The notes under the pieces: model-generated
Database searches by the model: none
What the model was told of the DNA's origin: nothing
Seen by the model: only the letters and a program-made list of their open reading frames with translations
In this document: positions 24,801 to 41,174 of the stretch, in pieces
Numbering within the stretch: position 1 is the first letter of the stretch
Layout: the number at the start of each line of letters is the position of its first letter
Assembly: GCA_935421135.1 (NCBI GenBank)
Contig: OW285190.1
Coordinates: 19,974,501 to 20,038,500, forward strand
From: Bugulina stolonifera
Lineage: Eukaryota > Bryozoa > Gymnolaemata > Cheilostomatida > Bugulidae
Reading direction: 5' to 3'
DNA length: 64,000 nucleotides
Program-made: the position numbers and the translations under genes

Positions 24801-27800
24801 TCAGTAGCTAGTAGTCAGTAGCTAGTAGTCAGTAGCTAGTATTCAGTAGTTAGTATTCAGTAGCTAGTATTCAGTAGTCAGTAGTTAGTATTCAGTAGCT
24901 AGTATTCAGTAGTTAGTACTCAGTAGTTAGTATTCAGTAGTTAGTATTCAGTAGCTAGTAGTCAGTAGTTAGTATTCAGTAGTTAGTATTCAGTAGTTAG
25001 TATTCAGTAGCTAGTATTCAGTAGTTAGTATTCAGTAGTTAGTATTCAGTAGTTAGTATTCAGTAGCTAGTATTCAGTAGTTAATAGCTAGTAGTTAGTA
25101 GTCAGTAGCTAGTAGTTAGTAGTCAGTAGCTAGTAGTCAGTAGCTAGTAGTCAGTAGCTAGTAGTCAATAGGTAATAGTCAGTACTCATTGGTTACGGTG
25201 TAATTGTTACTAACGTATGACAGGTAACAGATAGTGAGCTACTAGCCAGGGTTGGAAAGGAGGACCAAAGGACCATCGACTCATTCGTTCAGGCACAGAG
25301 TATCAGAGCTCAGCACTCTCCCCTGGAGATGTCTAAGGATGACTACCAGATGGATCTCTCTGATGATATATTTGCAACCCTCCAGTCTCTAGGTTTCCCT
25401 CAGCAAACAAACAGAGATCTGTGTAAGATCTTAACCCATCATATCTACATATTCCTGTGCATAGCTTGTTCACTTTATTCACCTCTATTTAACTTGTTTA
25501 CGAAATACCACTCTATGTAACATGTTCTCTTCTCTCCAGTGATGTTGGAGTCGTCTGACCTCATACAACCAGAGCTCATTGGTCTACAGCCAGAACTGGA
25601 TCTAGATTTTACCAATTCAGAGCCATTGCAAGGTCAGTTCAAGGTCACTGTATGTGCCTAGCAGTCTTATCACCCATGGCTAGCCAATTTCTATACTAGA
25701 CCAATTTGTAAGAGGTACATTATTAGTGCTAGACCAATATAATTATGCAGCCCATTATCAATCTATATCCAGAGAAGCTTGAAGCACAATGGAACTCCAA
25801 TGCTATGAGAAAGCATGGTCCATTATCAGTAGCGCTGTATATTACCCCAAGTAGCATGTGGTCTCTTCTGGGCATATAGTAAACCCCCTCCACCCCTATC
25901 TAAATATGATACTCAAGCCAACGAGGTGACCATTTACTGACAAGTATATACTAATATGAATTATAAGTTGGTCTTAGGTGCTCCCCTTGCATGTCATGAC
26001 TTGTCAATTGAAGAATAAGCAAGTTAAATATTTTCTGTCAAATTTTAGATTCTAGTTTAGACGGTTTGTTGTTTCCTGTATGTCTACAATCATCATTAGT
26101 GTGGGCTACTCACATCACCTGTGTGTCTACAAGCAGTTTTCCTGTGCACAGGCTGTTTTTGTGTGATATACTTGTGGATAACTGATTACATTTTCCTCAC
26201 TCACTATTGGCTGGCTCACCCAGTGACTGAATCCTTGATTGACTCACTTATTAATTGACTCACTCACTCATTGACTCGGTCAATCATTGACTCGCTCACT
26301 CATTGACTCACTCACTCATTGACTTGCTCACTCATTGACTCACTCATTAATCGACTCGCTTATTAATTGACTCACTTATTGAATCATCACACCTGCTCAC
26401 AATTTGTAAAATTTTGGGAAATGTTTACTTGTCAAACAATGGATAATTTTAATTGCATGTTATTATCATGTAATACATTGGCTACTATATACGTACACTG
26501 TGCTATACTCTACTATAATATCTCGCTACTATATACGTACACTGTGCTATAGTCTACTGTAATTCCTGTGTAGATCTATTGGCTGATGCAATGAGTCTGC
26601 ACATGGATCAGATACGCTTCACTTCCGGCCAGAAGAGACCAGGTGAGTTCTGGTTGGAATATGATATGCTGTATGGGACTGTTTGGGGACTAGCCTAATC
26701 ATTGCAAATGTCCTATAATACTCCTCAATCTACCCATTAGTAAAAGGGGACTATTTGGGGACTAGCCTAATCATTGCAAATAGTTTGGCATGTTGTCTTG
26801 GAGTCGTCTTTCCTTTGATCATATTTGAGGCTGTGAAACTCAAGTATCCAAATGATATTCATGGTGTAGGAGTTATTATTTAGTACTCGATGTATCAGCT
26901 AGCGATCCCACCTTATCATACATGTGGTTTCACTAGCCCATCTATCCCACCTTATCATACTTGTGGTTTAACTAGGGATAATTCACAAGTTGTAGTAGTT
27001 ATGATAAGCTAGTCTTCCTGTCTGTCTGTTACAGTGTTCCCAGACTTGAGTACTGTACTGGACCCTTCACCAGTTGCAGGACCTGCATATCCTGCTTATA
27101 AGAGATCCAGGTCTAGCACTTTACAACCACCTGCTGATACTGATCTCATTCTCAATGGGCTGTCAGAAGAAGCACCTGTCCACCAAGACAATATTTACAA
27201 CAGGTACCCTATGGGTCACACTAACAACATGGTGACGCCTGTTTCAACTGTCAACAATCCACACATGACACACAATTTGGTCAATTATCAAGGCAGACGG
27301 CTTCAACCGACACCAGCACATGGTGGCACGCCGCATCAGGTCACGGTCACACATAACGGCAGCCAATCAATCAGTCAGGATAACCTGGTTACATCTCAGG
27401 GTAAATATATCAGTCAATCACAAGCAAGGCAATCCACTTCACCTCCATATTATTCCTCAATTAACTCGGCACACAACAATGACTTTGTTACTGCAGCTGT
27501 ACCATCCCCGTATTTCTCTCCTCCCCTCCCTACTAACTCACGCACAAGTGGTTCCACAGGCTATCCAGATGCTCCACCCACCCACACTTCATATCAACGG
27601 CAGCAGGTGCCTGCAGGGAACATGGCTCACACATCTCCACCTGCCAGGCACATCTCACCGCCTGCTAGACGTGCCAGGAAAGCAGATATGAATGCAGTAG
27701 CAGCTAACAGAGTTCATACTACACATCACTCATCTGGTATTACAACCTCTTCACACCTGTCACCACCTGCCAGGGCACCTGTTCACTCACCTCCTCAACC

Positions 27801-30800
27801 AGATGCTGAGGTTTTCAAAAAGCCCCAGGTGAGTTGTGTTGTAATCTTACACTATATACAGGTACTTGTTGACATGTGTTGTAGTTATTATAGTACTTGT
27901 CAGCGTGGTACAATAACCACACCTCCTTTCTTTTCACAGAGAATAGCCGCTCCAACCCGATTGAAGCCAGAGGAGAAGTCGTCATTCCTAACACAGTTAC
28001 TGAGGAAACCTCTGGACAAGGAAGAAGTGGGCTCCTCGAGCACCACCCCATTAACTAGCCCTGATCACACTAACATACACCCAGTCTATTTCCCACAATT
28101 CACTCCGATTGTAAGTGTTTAACCTTCAGTCATTACAACTACATGTACACTAAATGTACACTACATGTACACTACATGTACACTACATGTACACTACATG
28201 TACACTACATGTACACTACATGTACACTACATGTACACTACATGTACACTACATGTACACTACATGTACACTGTATGTAATGTACAATACACTTGCACTA
28301 TACTTACACTACATTTGTACATGTATGTTATATTACTACTGATATATATGTATTACAGTCATACAACCCAACCCCACAGACACCGAGTGAACTCCGTTCT
28401 CCGTCCCTCAAACACACTAATAACAGTAAGTGCTCACATCTATGTGTTTATGTGTATATCTACAGTGTATGTGTATATCTACAGTGTATGTGTATATCTA
28501 CAGTGTATGTGTATATCTACAGTGTATGTGTATATTTACAGTGTGTGTGTATATCTACAGTGTGTGTGTATATCTACAGTGTGTGTGTATATCTACAGTG
28601 TATGTGTATATCTACAGTGTATGTGTATATCTACAGTGTATGTGTATATCTACAGTGCATGTGTATATCTACAGTGTGTGTGTATATCTACAGTGTGTGT
28701 GTATATCTACAGTGTATGTGTATATCTACAGTGTGTGTGTATATCTACAGTGTGTGTGTATATCTACAGTGTATGTGTATATCTACAGTGTATGTGTATA
28801 TCTACAGTGTGTGTGTATATCTACAGTGTGTGTGTATATCTACAGTGTATGTGTATATCTACAGTGTATGTGTATATCTACAGTGTATGTGTATATCTAC
28901 AGTGTATGTGTATATTTACAGTATATGTGTATATCTACAGTGTATGTGTATGTCTACAGTGTATGTGTATATCTACAGTGTATGTGTATATCTACAGTGT
29001 ATGTGTATATCTACAGTGTATGTATATGTCTACAGTGTATGTGTATATGTACATGCATACGTACATCGGTGGAGTCAACTTACCATAATACCCATACGTA
29101 ATGCCCTCCATTAGTTACTTATATAGTAGTCGTATACTCATGGTATAATACCCATATGTAATGCCCTCCATTAGTTACTTATATAGTAGTCGTGTACTCA
29201 TGGTATAATACCCATACGTAATGCACTCTATTAGTTACTTATATAGTAGTCATATACTCATGGTATAATACCCATACGTAATGCTCTCTATTAGTTACTT
29301 ATATAGTAGTCATATACTCATGGTATAATACCCATACGTAATGCCCTCTATTAGTTACTTATATAGTAGTCATATACTCATGGTATAATACCCATACGTA
29401 ATGCCCTCTATTAGTTACTTATATAGTAGTCATATACTCATGGTATAATACCCATATGTAATGCACTCTATTAGTTACTTATATAGTAGTCGTATACTCA
29501 TGGTATAATACCCATATGTAATGCACTCTATTAGTTACTTATATAGTAGTCGTGTACTCGTGGTATTATTGTAGGAAATGGAAATGATGAGCAAACTCAT
29601 TCAGCACAGATGTCTACTTCTGCTGTGATCACTCCAGACACTCCAACACTGCTGACACCTGAAGAGGTCAGTGTATTCTCTAATCAACAGAATGCAGTAT
29701 TTACTCTCCTATGGTTATATATTACATGCCTTTCCCATGATGCACCAGTGGTTATATACAATATATCTTCCCATGACGCACCAGTGGCTATATACAATAT
29801 ATCTTCCCATGATGCACCAGTGGTTATATACAATATATCTTCCCATGACGCACCAGTGGTTAAAGCTTGTCTTCACATAATTTTCAGGATAAGAAGGAGG
29901 GTCAGACAGCAGAACAGAAGAGAAGGCAGCAGATAAAGACGGGATTTGAGGTTCTCTCCACTCTAATACCAACTATTGCTACCAGCACAACGTCCAAAGT
30001 AAGTATACTATCGCGACCAACATAACGTCAAAAGTAAGTAAACTATCGCTACCAACACAACGTCCAAAGTAAGGTCACTTCTCAGTAGTACATACAGTGG
30101 ATATACTCGGGGCTTTTCTAGTCATGGCCTTATACTTATGTATGTGGTTATATACGTGTCTCTATTTGTATGTCAGTGGTAATCACTCCTATTAAATATG
30201 ACTGTTTACTCAGCACAAAACTGTGTCGTACAATAACAATGTGAACCAATACATGAGAAGACGATTTCAAACAATGGGCTCTATTTGCTAATTCAAAGTT
30301 GTTGGTCAGGTTTTGGGTGTGAAACATTTCAACCGGTTACTGAGAGTGTAACAATTCATTGCTTAGCCATAGATTCCTATGTTTTTACATTGTTGCTGTG
30401 GTACACAGGCTAGTAAAGCTACCATGCTGTCTAAGACCATAGACTTTATCAGTCAACTTCAACAGGAGGAGGAAAGCATGAAGAATGAGATGAGCATCCT
30501 GAGTAGTGAGATAGCAGCTCTTGACATGTCTATATCGTATGTATTGCATGTCTATATCGTATGTAGTACGTGTATATATCGTATGTATTACATGTCTATA
30601 TCGTATGTATTACGTGTATATATCGTATGTATTACATGTCTATATCGTATGTATTGCATGTCTATATCGTATGTAGTACGTGTATATATCGTACGTATTA
30701 CATGTCTATATCGTATGTATTACGTGTCTATATCGTATGTTTTACATGTCTATATCATATGTGCATGTATTACGTGTATATATCGTATGTATTACATGTC

Positions 30801-32058
30801 TATATCGTATGTATTACGTGTATATATCGTATGTATTTCATGTCTGTATCGTATGTATTACGTATATATATCGTATGTATTACGTGTATATATCGTATGT
30901 ATTTCATGTCTATATCGTGTGTACATGTATTACGTGTCTATATCGTATGTATTACATGTCTATATCGTATGTACATGTATTACGTGTATATATCGTATGT
31001 ATTACATGTCTATATCGTATGTATTACGTGTATATATCGTATGTATTTCATGTCTGTATCGTATGTATTACGTATATATATCGTATGTATTACGTATATA
31101 TATCGTATGTATTACGTATATATATCGTATGTTTTACATGTATATATCGTATGTATTACATGTCTATATCGTATGTATTACATGTATATATCGTGTGTAC
31201 ATGTATTACGTGTCTATATCGTATGTTTTACGTGTATATATCGTATGTATTACATGTCTATATCGTATGTATTACGTGTATATATCGTATGTATTACATG
31301 TCTATATCGTATGTATTACATGTCTATATCGTATCTATTACATGTCTATATCGTATGTATTACATGTCTATATCGTATGTATTGCATGTAGATATCATAT
31401 GCATATTTCAGGCGATGTCAGGGCAAGTTGCCTACCACAGGCATACCAATGATGTCTCAGCACAGAGATCACATGGACAGTATGCTTAACTCCTACATAG
31501 CCGAACAGACTCGCAGAAACTGGAAGTTCTACATGTTCAGTAAGCTAACGGGACCTCTGTTCGACTCGTTCTATAGCATGGTGTCCACCTCCACTCTAGA
31601 TGATATGTACCGATCTACTCAAGCATGGGTTGACCAACACTGCTCCCTAGTCTCACTACGTCCAGGTATGTAGACCTTAGTCTATGTATAGATTCACACT
31701 CAGTGTATGCAGTAACCAATCACCTTCCCCTCACATACATGTGCCATACGATCATTGATATCTACTTGTGGTTGTAGCTCTACTCTCCTCCCTCAGGGAT
31801 ATCTGTGCTGAGACGTCAATACTAACTGACCCCAGTAGGTTTCCTGCTGAAGCTCGGCAGGCAAGTCTAAGTACAACTGGTAGATCTACCCGCACTCAGC
31901 AGGTTGGTTCATGTCCTCTACCAGATGTCAACTCCTCTCCAACTAGTACATATACTGACATTACACCAACAGTACAGACTAGTACTAGACATCATGTGAA
32001 CAGCTACAATAACAACATCCCTCACTCTACTAACTATACAGATAGGCACCTATTGTAG
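20573..32058 (+). CDS. Mondo/ChREBP-type bHLH-leucine-zipper transcription factor, complete 15-exon gene
   Basis: Orthologue-like to vertebrate MLXIP/MLXIPL, glucose-sensing partners of Mlx that move from the cytoplasm to the nucleus. Exons: 20573-20826, 22037-22143, 23719-23801, 23983-24102, 25224-25422, 25540-25632, 26574-26642, 27035-27828, 27940-28110, 28359-28425, 29575-29666, 29888-29998, 30409-30536, 31412-31665, 31778-32058. The phases all join and give 940 residues (vertebrate proteins are about 850-920). The N-terminal Mondo conserved regions are present: SGHF, LFACMSIAYS, FKAYKGLRISVKDKMRLNN then WREWY, and EGKYWKR...KWRVFYKERM. A DLIQPELIGLQPELD motif matches the conserved activation segment. 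The centre is proline/serine-rich. bHLH: TAEQKRRQQIKTGFEVL in exon 12, then KATMLSKTIDFI and a zipper. The C-terminal WKFYMFSKLTGPLFDSF and SILTDPSRFP match the Mondo dimerisation domain. I chose the ATG at 20573 (AAATGGCAGC); in-frame ATGs upstream are less likely. Confidence 0.92.
20794..20937 (+). repeat. 33-bp tandem repeat copying the Mondo exon 1 end and donor
   Basis: Four copies of a 33-bp unit containing TGAGTATAGCCTACAGTTCC, AG, then GTATGCCTG. Donor-like AG|GTATGCC recurs at 20826, 20859 and 20892. Use of a later donor would insert 11 residues in frame; LFACMSIAYS is the conserved exon end. Confidence 0.9.
21083..21600 (+). other. Unassigned coding-like segments in Mondo intron 1
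   Basis: Two stretches look protein-like: one after an acceptor at 21096 (starts EVITTGHFISLLFYYMP) and one at 21351-21594 (AFKSGMMNYSVAVQLVELYS onward). Their phases do not join to each other or to Mondo exons with standard donors, and Mondo proteins have nothing equivalent. They may be remnants of a nested gene or chance ORFs. Confidence 0.2.
21600..21890 (+). repeat. (CTA/CTG) trinucleotide array
   Basis: About 95 triplets of TAC/TGC type. Read on the minus strand it gives an uninterrupted serine run and on the plus strand leucine or threonine/alanine runs. It lies in Mondo intron 1, so it is not expected to be translated. Confidence 0.93.
22608..22675. repeat. 23-bp repeat, three copies
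   Basis: GTACCCAACACTGTGATGGG plus ACA, three tandem copies in Mondo intron 2. Confidence 0.9.
22795..23065. other. GC-richer segment of possible transposon origin
   Basis: A roughly 270-bp segment differs from the AT-rich intron around it. It begins with a perfect hairpin (GTGGTCATGC / GCATGACCAC, 22800-22823). A minus-strand ORF spans it but matches no family that I recognise. It is probably a transposon fragment. Confidence 0.3.
23345..23705. repeat. About 60-bp minisatellite in Mondo intron 2
   Basis: Six copies of a unit containing CATACACAGTATACTATGTG and GTAGTCATAGTGTAGTTCCA, ending 14 bp before the exon 3 acceptor. Copies alternate between CACAGTATAC and CACTGTATAC variants. Confidence 0.9.
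24105..25172. repeat. Long degenerate minisatellite in Mondo intron 4
   Basis: About 1.07 kb of 7- and 14-bp combinations such as AGTAGCTAGTAGTC and AGTAGTTAGTATTC. It starts two bases after the exon 4 donor sequence (GTGAGTCAGTGTTCAGTAGC), from which it appears to be derived. Confidence 0.92.
26195..26385. repeat. Degenerate TTGACTCACTCA-type repeat in Mondo intron 6
   Basis: Irregular tandem copies of ATTGACTCACTCACTC-like units. Confidence 0.8.
28141..28275. repeat. 11-bp minisatellite TACATGTACAC in Mondo intron 9
   Basis: About 12 copies of the 11-bp unit between exons 9 and 10. The TGTACA and TACATGTA palindromes also recur in many other arrays of this window. Confidence 0.92.
28436..29060. 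repeat. 19-bp minisatellite in Mondo intron 10
   Basis: About 32 copies of TGTATGTGTATATCTACAG with TGTG/TATG variants. Each unit ends in a polypyrimidine-poor TCTACAG acceptor-like motif. Large three-frame ORFs here are artefacts. Confidence 0.92.
29080..29570. repeat. 60-bp satellite, about 8 copies, in Mondo intron 10
   Basis: Units of exactly 60 bp with ATACCCATACGTAATGC and TTAGTTACTTATATAGTAGT, ending directly before the exon 11 acceptor TTGTAG. Neighbouring copies share point variants (CGTATACTC / CATATACTC). Confidence 0.93.
29735..29865. repeat. 36-bp repeat in Mondo intron 11
   Basis: Four copies of CCCATGATGCACCAGTGG plus TTATATACAATATATCTT, ending shortly before the exon 12 acceptor. 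Confidence 0.9.
29978..30072 (+). repeat. About 36-bp tandem repeat copying the Mondo exon 12 donor
   Basis: Three imperfect copies of GCTACCAGCACAACGTCC, AAA, GTAAG and spacer. The first is the real exon 12 end (bHLH exon); the next two lie in the intron and keep the GTAAG donor. Confidence 0.85.
30520..31400 (+). repeat. About 22-bp tandem repeat copying the Mondo exon 13 end and donor
   Basis: Roughly 37 copies of ACATGTCTATATC|GTATGTATT with ACGTGTATATATC variants. The true exon 13 ends GACATGTCTATATC|GTATGT at 30536, so the donor is repeated throughout the intron up to about 31390, close to the exon 14 acceptor. All three frames are open. Confidence 0.92.
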
Positions 32059-32765
32059 CCTCAGGTCCACATGTGTCATAACCTATGACCCTAACCCCAG
32101 AACATTTACTTAGTCACTTGTTATATTATTGCAATTATACTTACCTGTGTACTATTAGCCAAATCATAAACATAGTATTATTTTAATAACAAATTTTATA
32201 AGACAATTTAACATACATGTACGTGTAGTAGTTTATATACTAGATGTGATCACTCTAATACAAAGTAGCTGCTATACAATTAGTATACGTGTTACCTTAT
32301 ATACATATTATATCTTATATACATATTATATCTTATACAGTGTATACTGTATACAGTATTGTACAATCTATCCCCATGTATACCTTGTTACCTGGTATTA
32401 TTATGGTATTATGGCAGCTCAACAATTTGTTACAATAAATTTGATTGGTTTGTAGACAGTAGACATGAGCACTAGCAATTCAGATACCTCACTCAGTTAA
32501 TTCAAGCAACATAATTCAGTCTATGCTCTATTGGAATGACACGTCTTAACTTGACTATATAGCTATCACATGCCTGTAATCTGAATTAGTTATACATTAT
32601 ACATATATTATATTTCTCAGAATAAAATTGGCCAAATTATAAAAAGTAAGTTCTTGGAAGAGAATAATTAAATCCAAATAACAAGTTTGCATAAAATGGG
32701 AGTCTTTCACGTGAAGCACTTCAAGTTTGTTGCACCAATCAGCATTGCCCTGACAGAATCAAGTG
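32059..32765. other. Convergent intergenic spacer with Mondo polyA signal
   Basis: 707 bp separate the Mondo stop and the protease stop, with no gene. AATAAA at 32434-32439 on the plus strand is a plausible Mondo cleavage signal. I saw no clear minus-strand AATAAA for the protease. Confidence 0.5.
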
Positions 32766-38416
<5,651 letters not shown>

Positions 38417-40177
38417 AGTGACTAGTGGAAGGGAAAGGGGTTGATACAGAAGGTGTCTAGTGTTCACAAAATCTACAAGAAGTAAAATAACTGTCAATCA
38501 AACCATCCTCTGGAGAATCTGTCCTCAATAATAATAATTATAATAGTACTTAATAACTACATGTAGTTGACTAATTACAATGAATATAGCATTACTCTAC
38601 ACTCTACAGTATGTGACACACCGATGTATGAGAGGTCAAGCAAGCTCTGCCAGTCCAGCTATCTTAAAATTGAGTGCAAAAGTTAGTGCGCCTTAAAACA
38701 AAGCAAGCTGAAGCACTTGTTGGTTTTGTGAAAAATCCTTCGAAGTCTAAACATTCATATAGAATGCCGCATGCAATATCACAAGTTGGAGGCCTTGCTG
38801 TTGCTCCACTGCTGGTTAGATTTGCAGGAAGGTTTGACAACAGTGGTTGAGCAGTGAGAGGAACGAAGGCAAGACCATGGTGAGGCTGTCTTCAATAAAA
38901 ACACGGTAACAATTACAATACAAATAAATATAATATAATAATATAATTATAGTTTACACGATTGTGACACTTTTATCCTTTGCCAACTATAATTAACACG
39001 AATCAAGAGCAGTAGTGATTATTGTTATGGCTATTCTTATTATCCAATACTTATGGTAGCCCTACATGCCATTATAATTAACTTCTATAACTAATATTAT
39101 TTTATAAATTTAATTTAAAATTAAGGTACAACTAAAACAAGATCAGATGAGCCAACAGATGACTGTTTAGACTGCACTATTTGGTTAAATAGCGTAAATG
39201 CTATGAATGTGCATGTGCTTTGGCAGAATGATTACCTATGATTTCACAGCAGCAAGGAAAATATTGTCTTAGAAATCTAGTGGCAATACTGGCAACTGCA
39301 CACTCTCACCTCTGAACTGATTTGTGTAACATAATTATTATTACTGTTATTGTTTAGGATATCAGGTGATAATCATGTGATCAACAACCCTCGCCCTGGG
39401 AAATACCTGAATTTAAGAAAGAGTAAACAACTTCTGTTTAGACAATTTTAGGTTCACACAGGGAACACAATTCCGTATTTTTTTATAGTAGTGGAAGTGT
39501 CCATGTTTGGTCACTACCTCTAGTATTATACCATGCTTTCACACTATATCTTAGGTCTACACATATGCATAAATATGCAGAGCTTACAGCAGGCACATTT
39601 TTGTGCAAGTGAAAGATATTAAGTATAACAAATTACCCTCTCTAGCATCTCCTGCATATAGTAACACTGTAACTACATCCTGAGAATGCAATGCATCTAC
39701 ATGGCAATCGATCCATAGCTCTGACTCGATATTATAATGATTATTATATGAGTACAAAACAAGTGAACTTGTAGGTGCAGCAAGCCAACATGATTGGACA
39801 ATGTACGGTCACTAATCAGTCATCACTCAAGGTTGTATGCTAAAATATTATAGATGTAGATGATGGTATAATTCACCTATTTTATGAAAATATCAGCTGA
39901 GTAATTCATATATACGTATTACATTGATGATTACCATCAAGCAATGCATGAAGTTATATTATATATTGTACCGGACATAATAATTATATGGTGGGATGTT
40001 ATTACAATTAACTTCCAAAATGTATCCACTTGTCAGTCAGTATACTATGTGAAGTAATGGTTAGTTGCTCAGCTACCATGAACTGGGTGGAGTTTGCATA
40101 GTCTAGTCTACTCAGTATAGATAAGATATCACTACAGAGTCTCTCCGACTGTCTGACTAGTGACTACTACATGCTAT
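38417..40177. other. Intergenic DNA upstream of the protease, no gene seen
   Basis: 1.76 kb without a supportable exon, RNA or tandem array. It should include the protease promoter; no core motif stands out. Confidence 0.45.
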
Positions 40178-40840
40178 TGTGATGGTACGCCCAGTCGTAT
40201 CTTACATCTGACACTCATTATTGCGTGCATACATGTATATATCTGCTTGTACTTTACTCTTATATTGTTATATATGATTGTATGATTATTTCTAAGTCTT
40301 TTAATGCCTTTTATACCCATGTACAGAGGCCCGACCTCTCAGAATCCACTGATATTCATTTTGTACATGAATTGGACCATTATAAGCAACTTTTGTAGAA
40401 CCCGACCTATTTTGGGTCGGCCGTCGGGCTTCCGGCGGCCATCTTGTTGCGCAACTTCCGGACGACCACACGTCGTCTTTTCCCGACGTCACGTCGGCCG
40501 GAAGTCCTTATACTATATAAAGGGCACTGTTTTACTGTTCATTGTCTCAGTCTACACTTGGCTTTCAATAAAGACACATCTATACTTGATACAGGGACTT
40601 TCTCTTCCTTTTACTAGGTCATTCGCTCTGCGAACCGCCTACTAGGTTGAATTACTCTCTTTCACTGTATAGTCTGAAGGTCGGACTTGAGATCAGATGG
40701 GTCGTCTTTGGTAGTATTTGGGCTACTGAGACCGCTCGATCTTTCATGTAATGCGAAGTCCTATTACCACTCATAGGCACTTCATTTCTGGGTCGATAGT
40801 CGTCCAAGGACGACCGCACCAAATCACAGAAACCATTACA
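40178..40840 (+). repeat. LTR copy 1
   Basis: 663 bp, TG...CA ends (TGTGATGG to CCATTACA). It contains TATATAA at 40514-40520 and AATAAA at 40567-40572, giving a U3/R/U5 layout. U3 is GC-rich with ETS-like (ACTTCCGG 40454-40461; CCGGAAGT 40498-40505), YY1-like (GGCCATCTTG), TTGCGCAA and CRE-like GACGTCAC sites. Confidence 0.92.
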
Positions 40841-40841
40841 T

Positions 40842-40860
40842 TGGTGGCAGCGGTGGGATT
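40842..40860 (+). promoter_or_regulatory. Primer binding site, tRNA-Leu type (copy 1)
   Basis: TGGTGGCAGCGGTGGGATT is the exact 19-nt complement of a tRNA 3' end reading AATCCCACCGCTGCCACCA, which is the T-stem/acceptor end of animal tRNA-Leu as I remember it. It lies one base after the LTR. The second copy is at 45387-45405 and the third at 49932-49950. Confidence 0.88.
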
Positions 40861-41174
40861 CTAAGGTCGTACTCTTACGATACGAAGCGAAGGAAGGTGA
40901 CCTCGGCCTCGGGTGACCGACCGACCTCATTCTTCAATACTTCTACGGCGATTTAGGACTCGGACCCGGGAACCTTGGATACGAGAAGGTGACAAACGCT
41001 AAAGTGCACCCATAATTCTCGTGGTTCCGCTGGATGTAGCCCGACCTACGCCGGATCTTCAATCAAAGACCGACCTCGGATCCAGAACAGATTGACGGTA
41101 CTCAGTACGACCATTAGGCCGACACGGCCTAACAAACCAAAGCAGTTTTACTCACTACCCGACACCCTACCGAC

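Noticed and set aside
28165..31489. Long tyrosine/cysteine/serine-rich ORFs in three frames
   Set aside because: They are open only because the 19- and 22-bp repeats lack stops; the true Mondo exons are short segments among them.
40301..40930. Small ORFs within the LTRs and leader
   Set aside because: They overlap promoter, polyA signal and primer site, are repeated with each LTR, and have no protein-like features.
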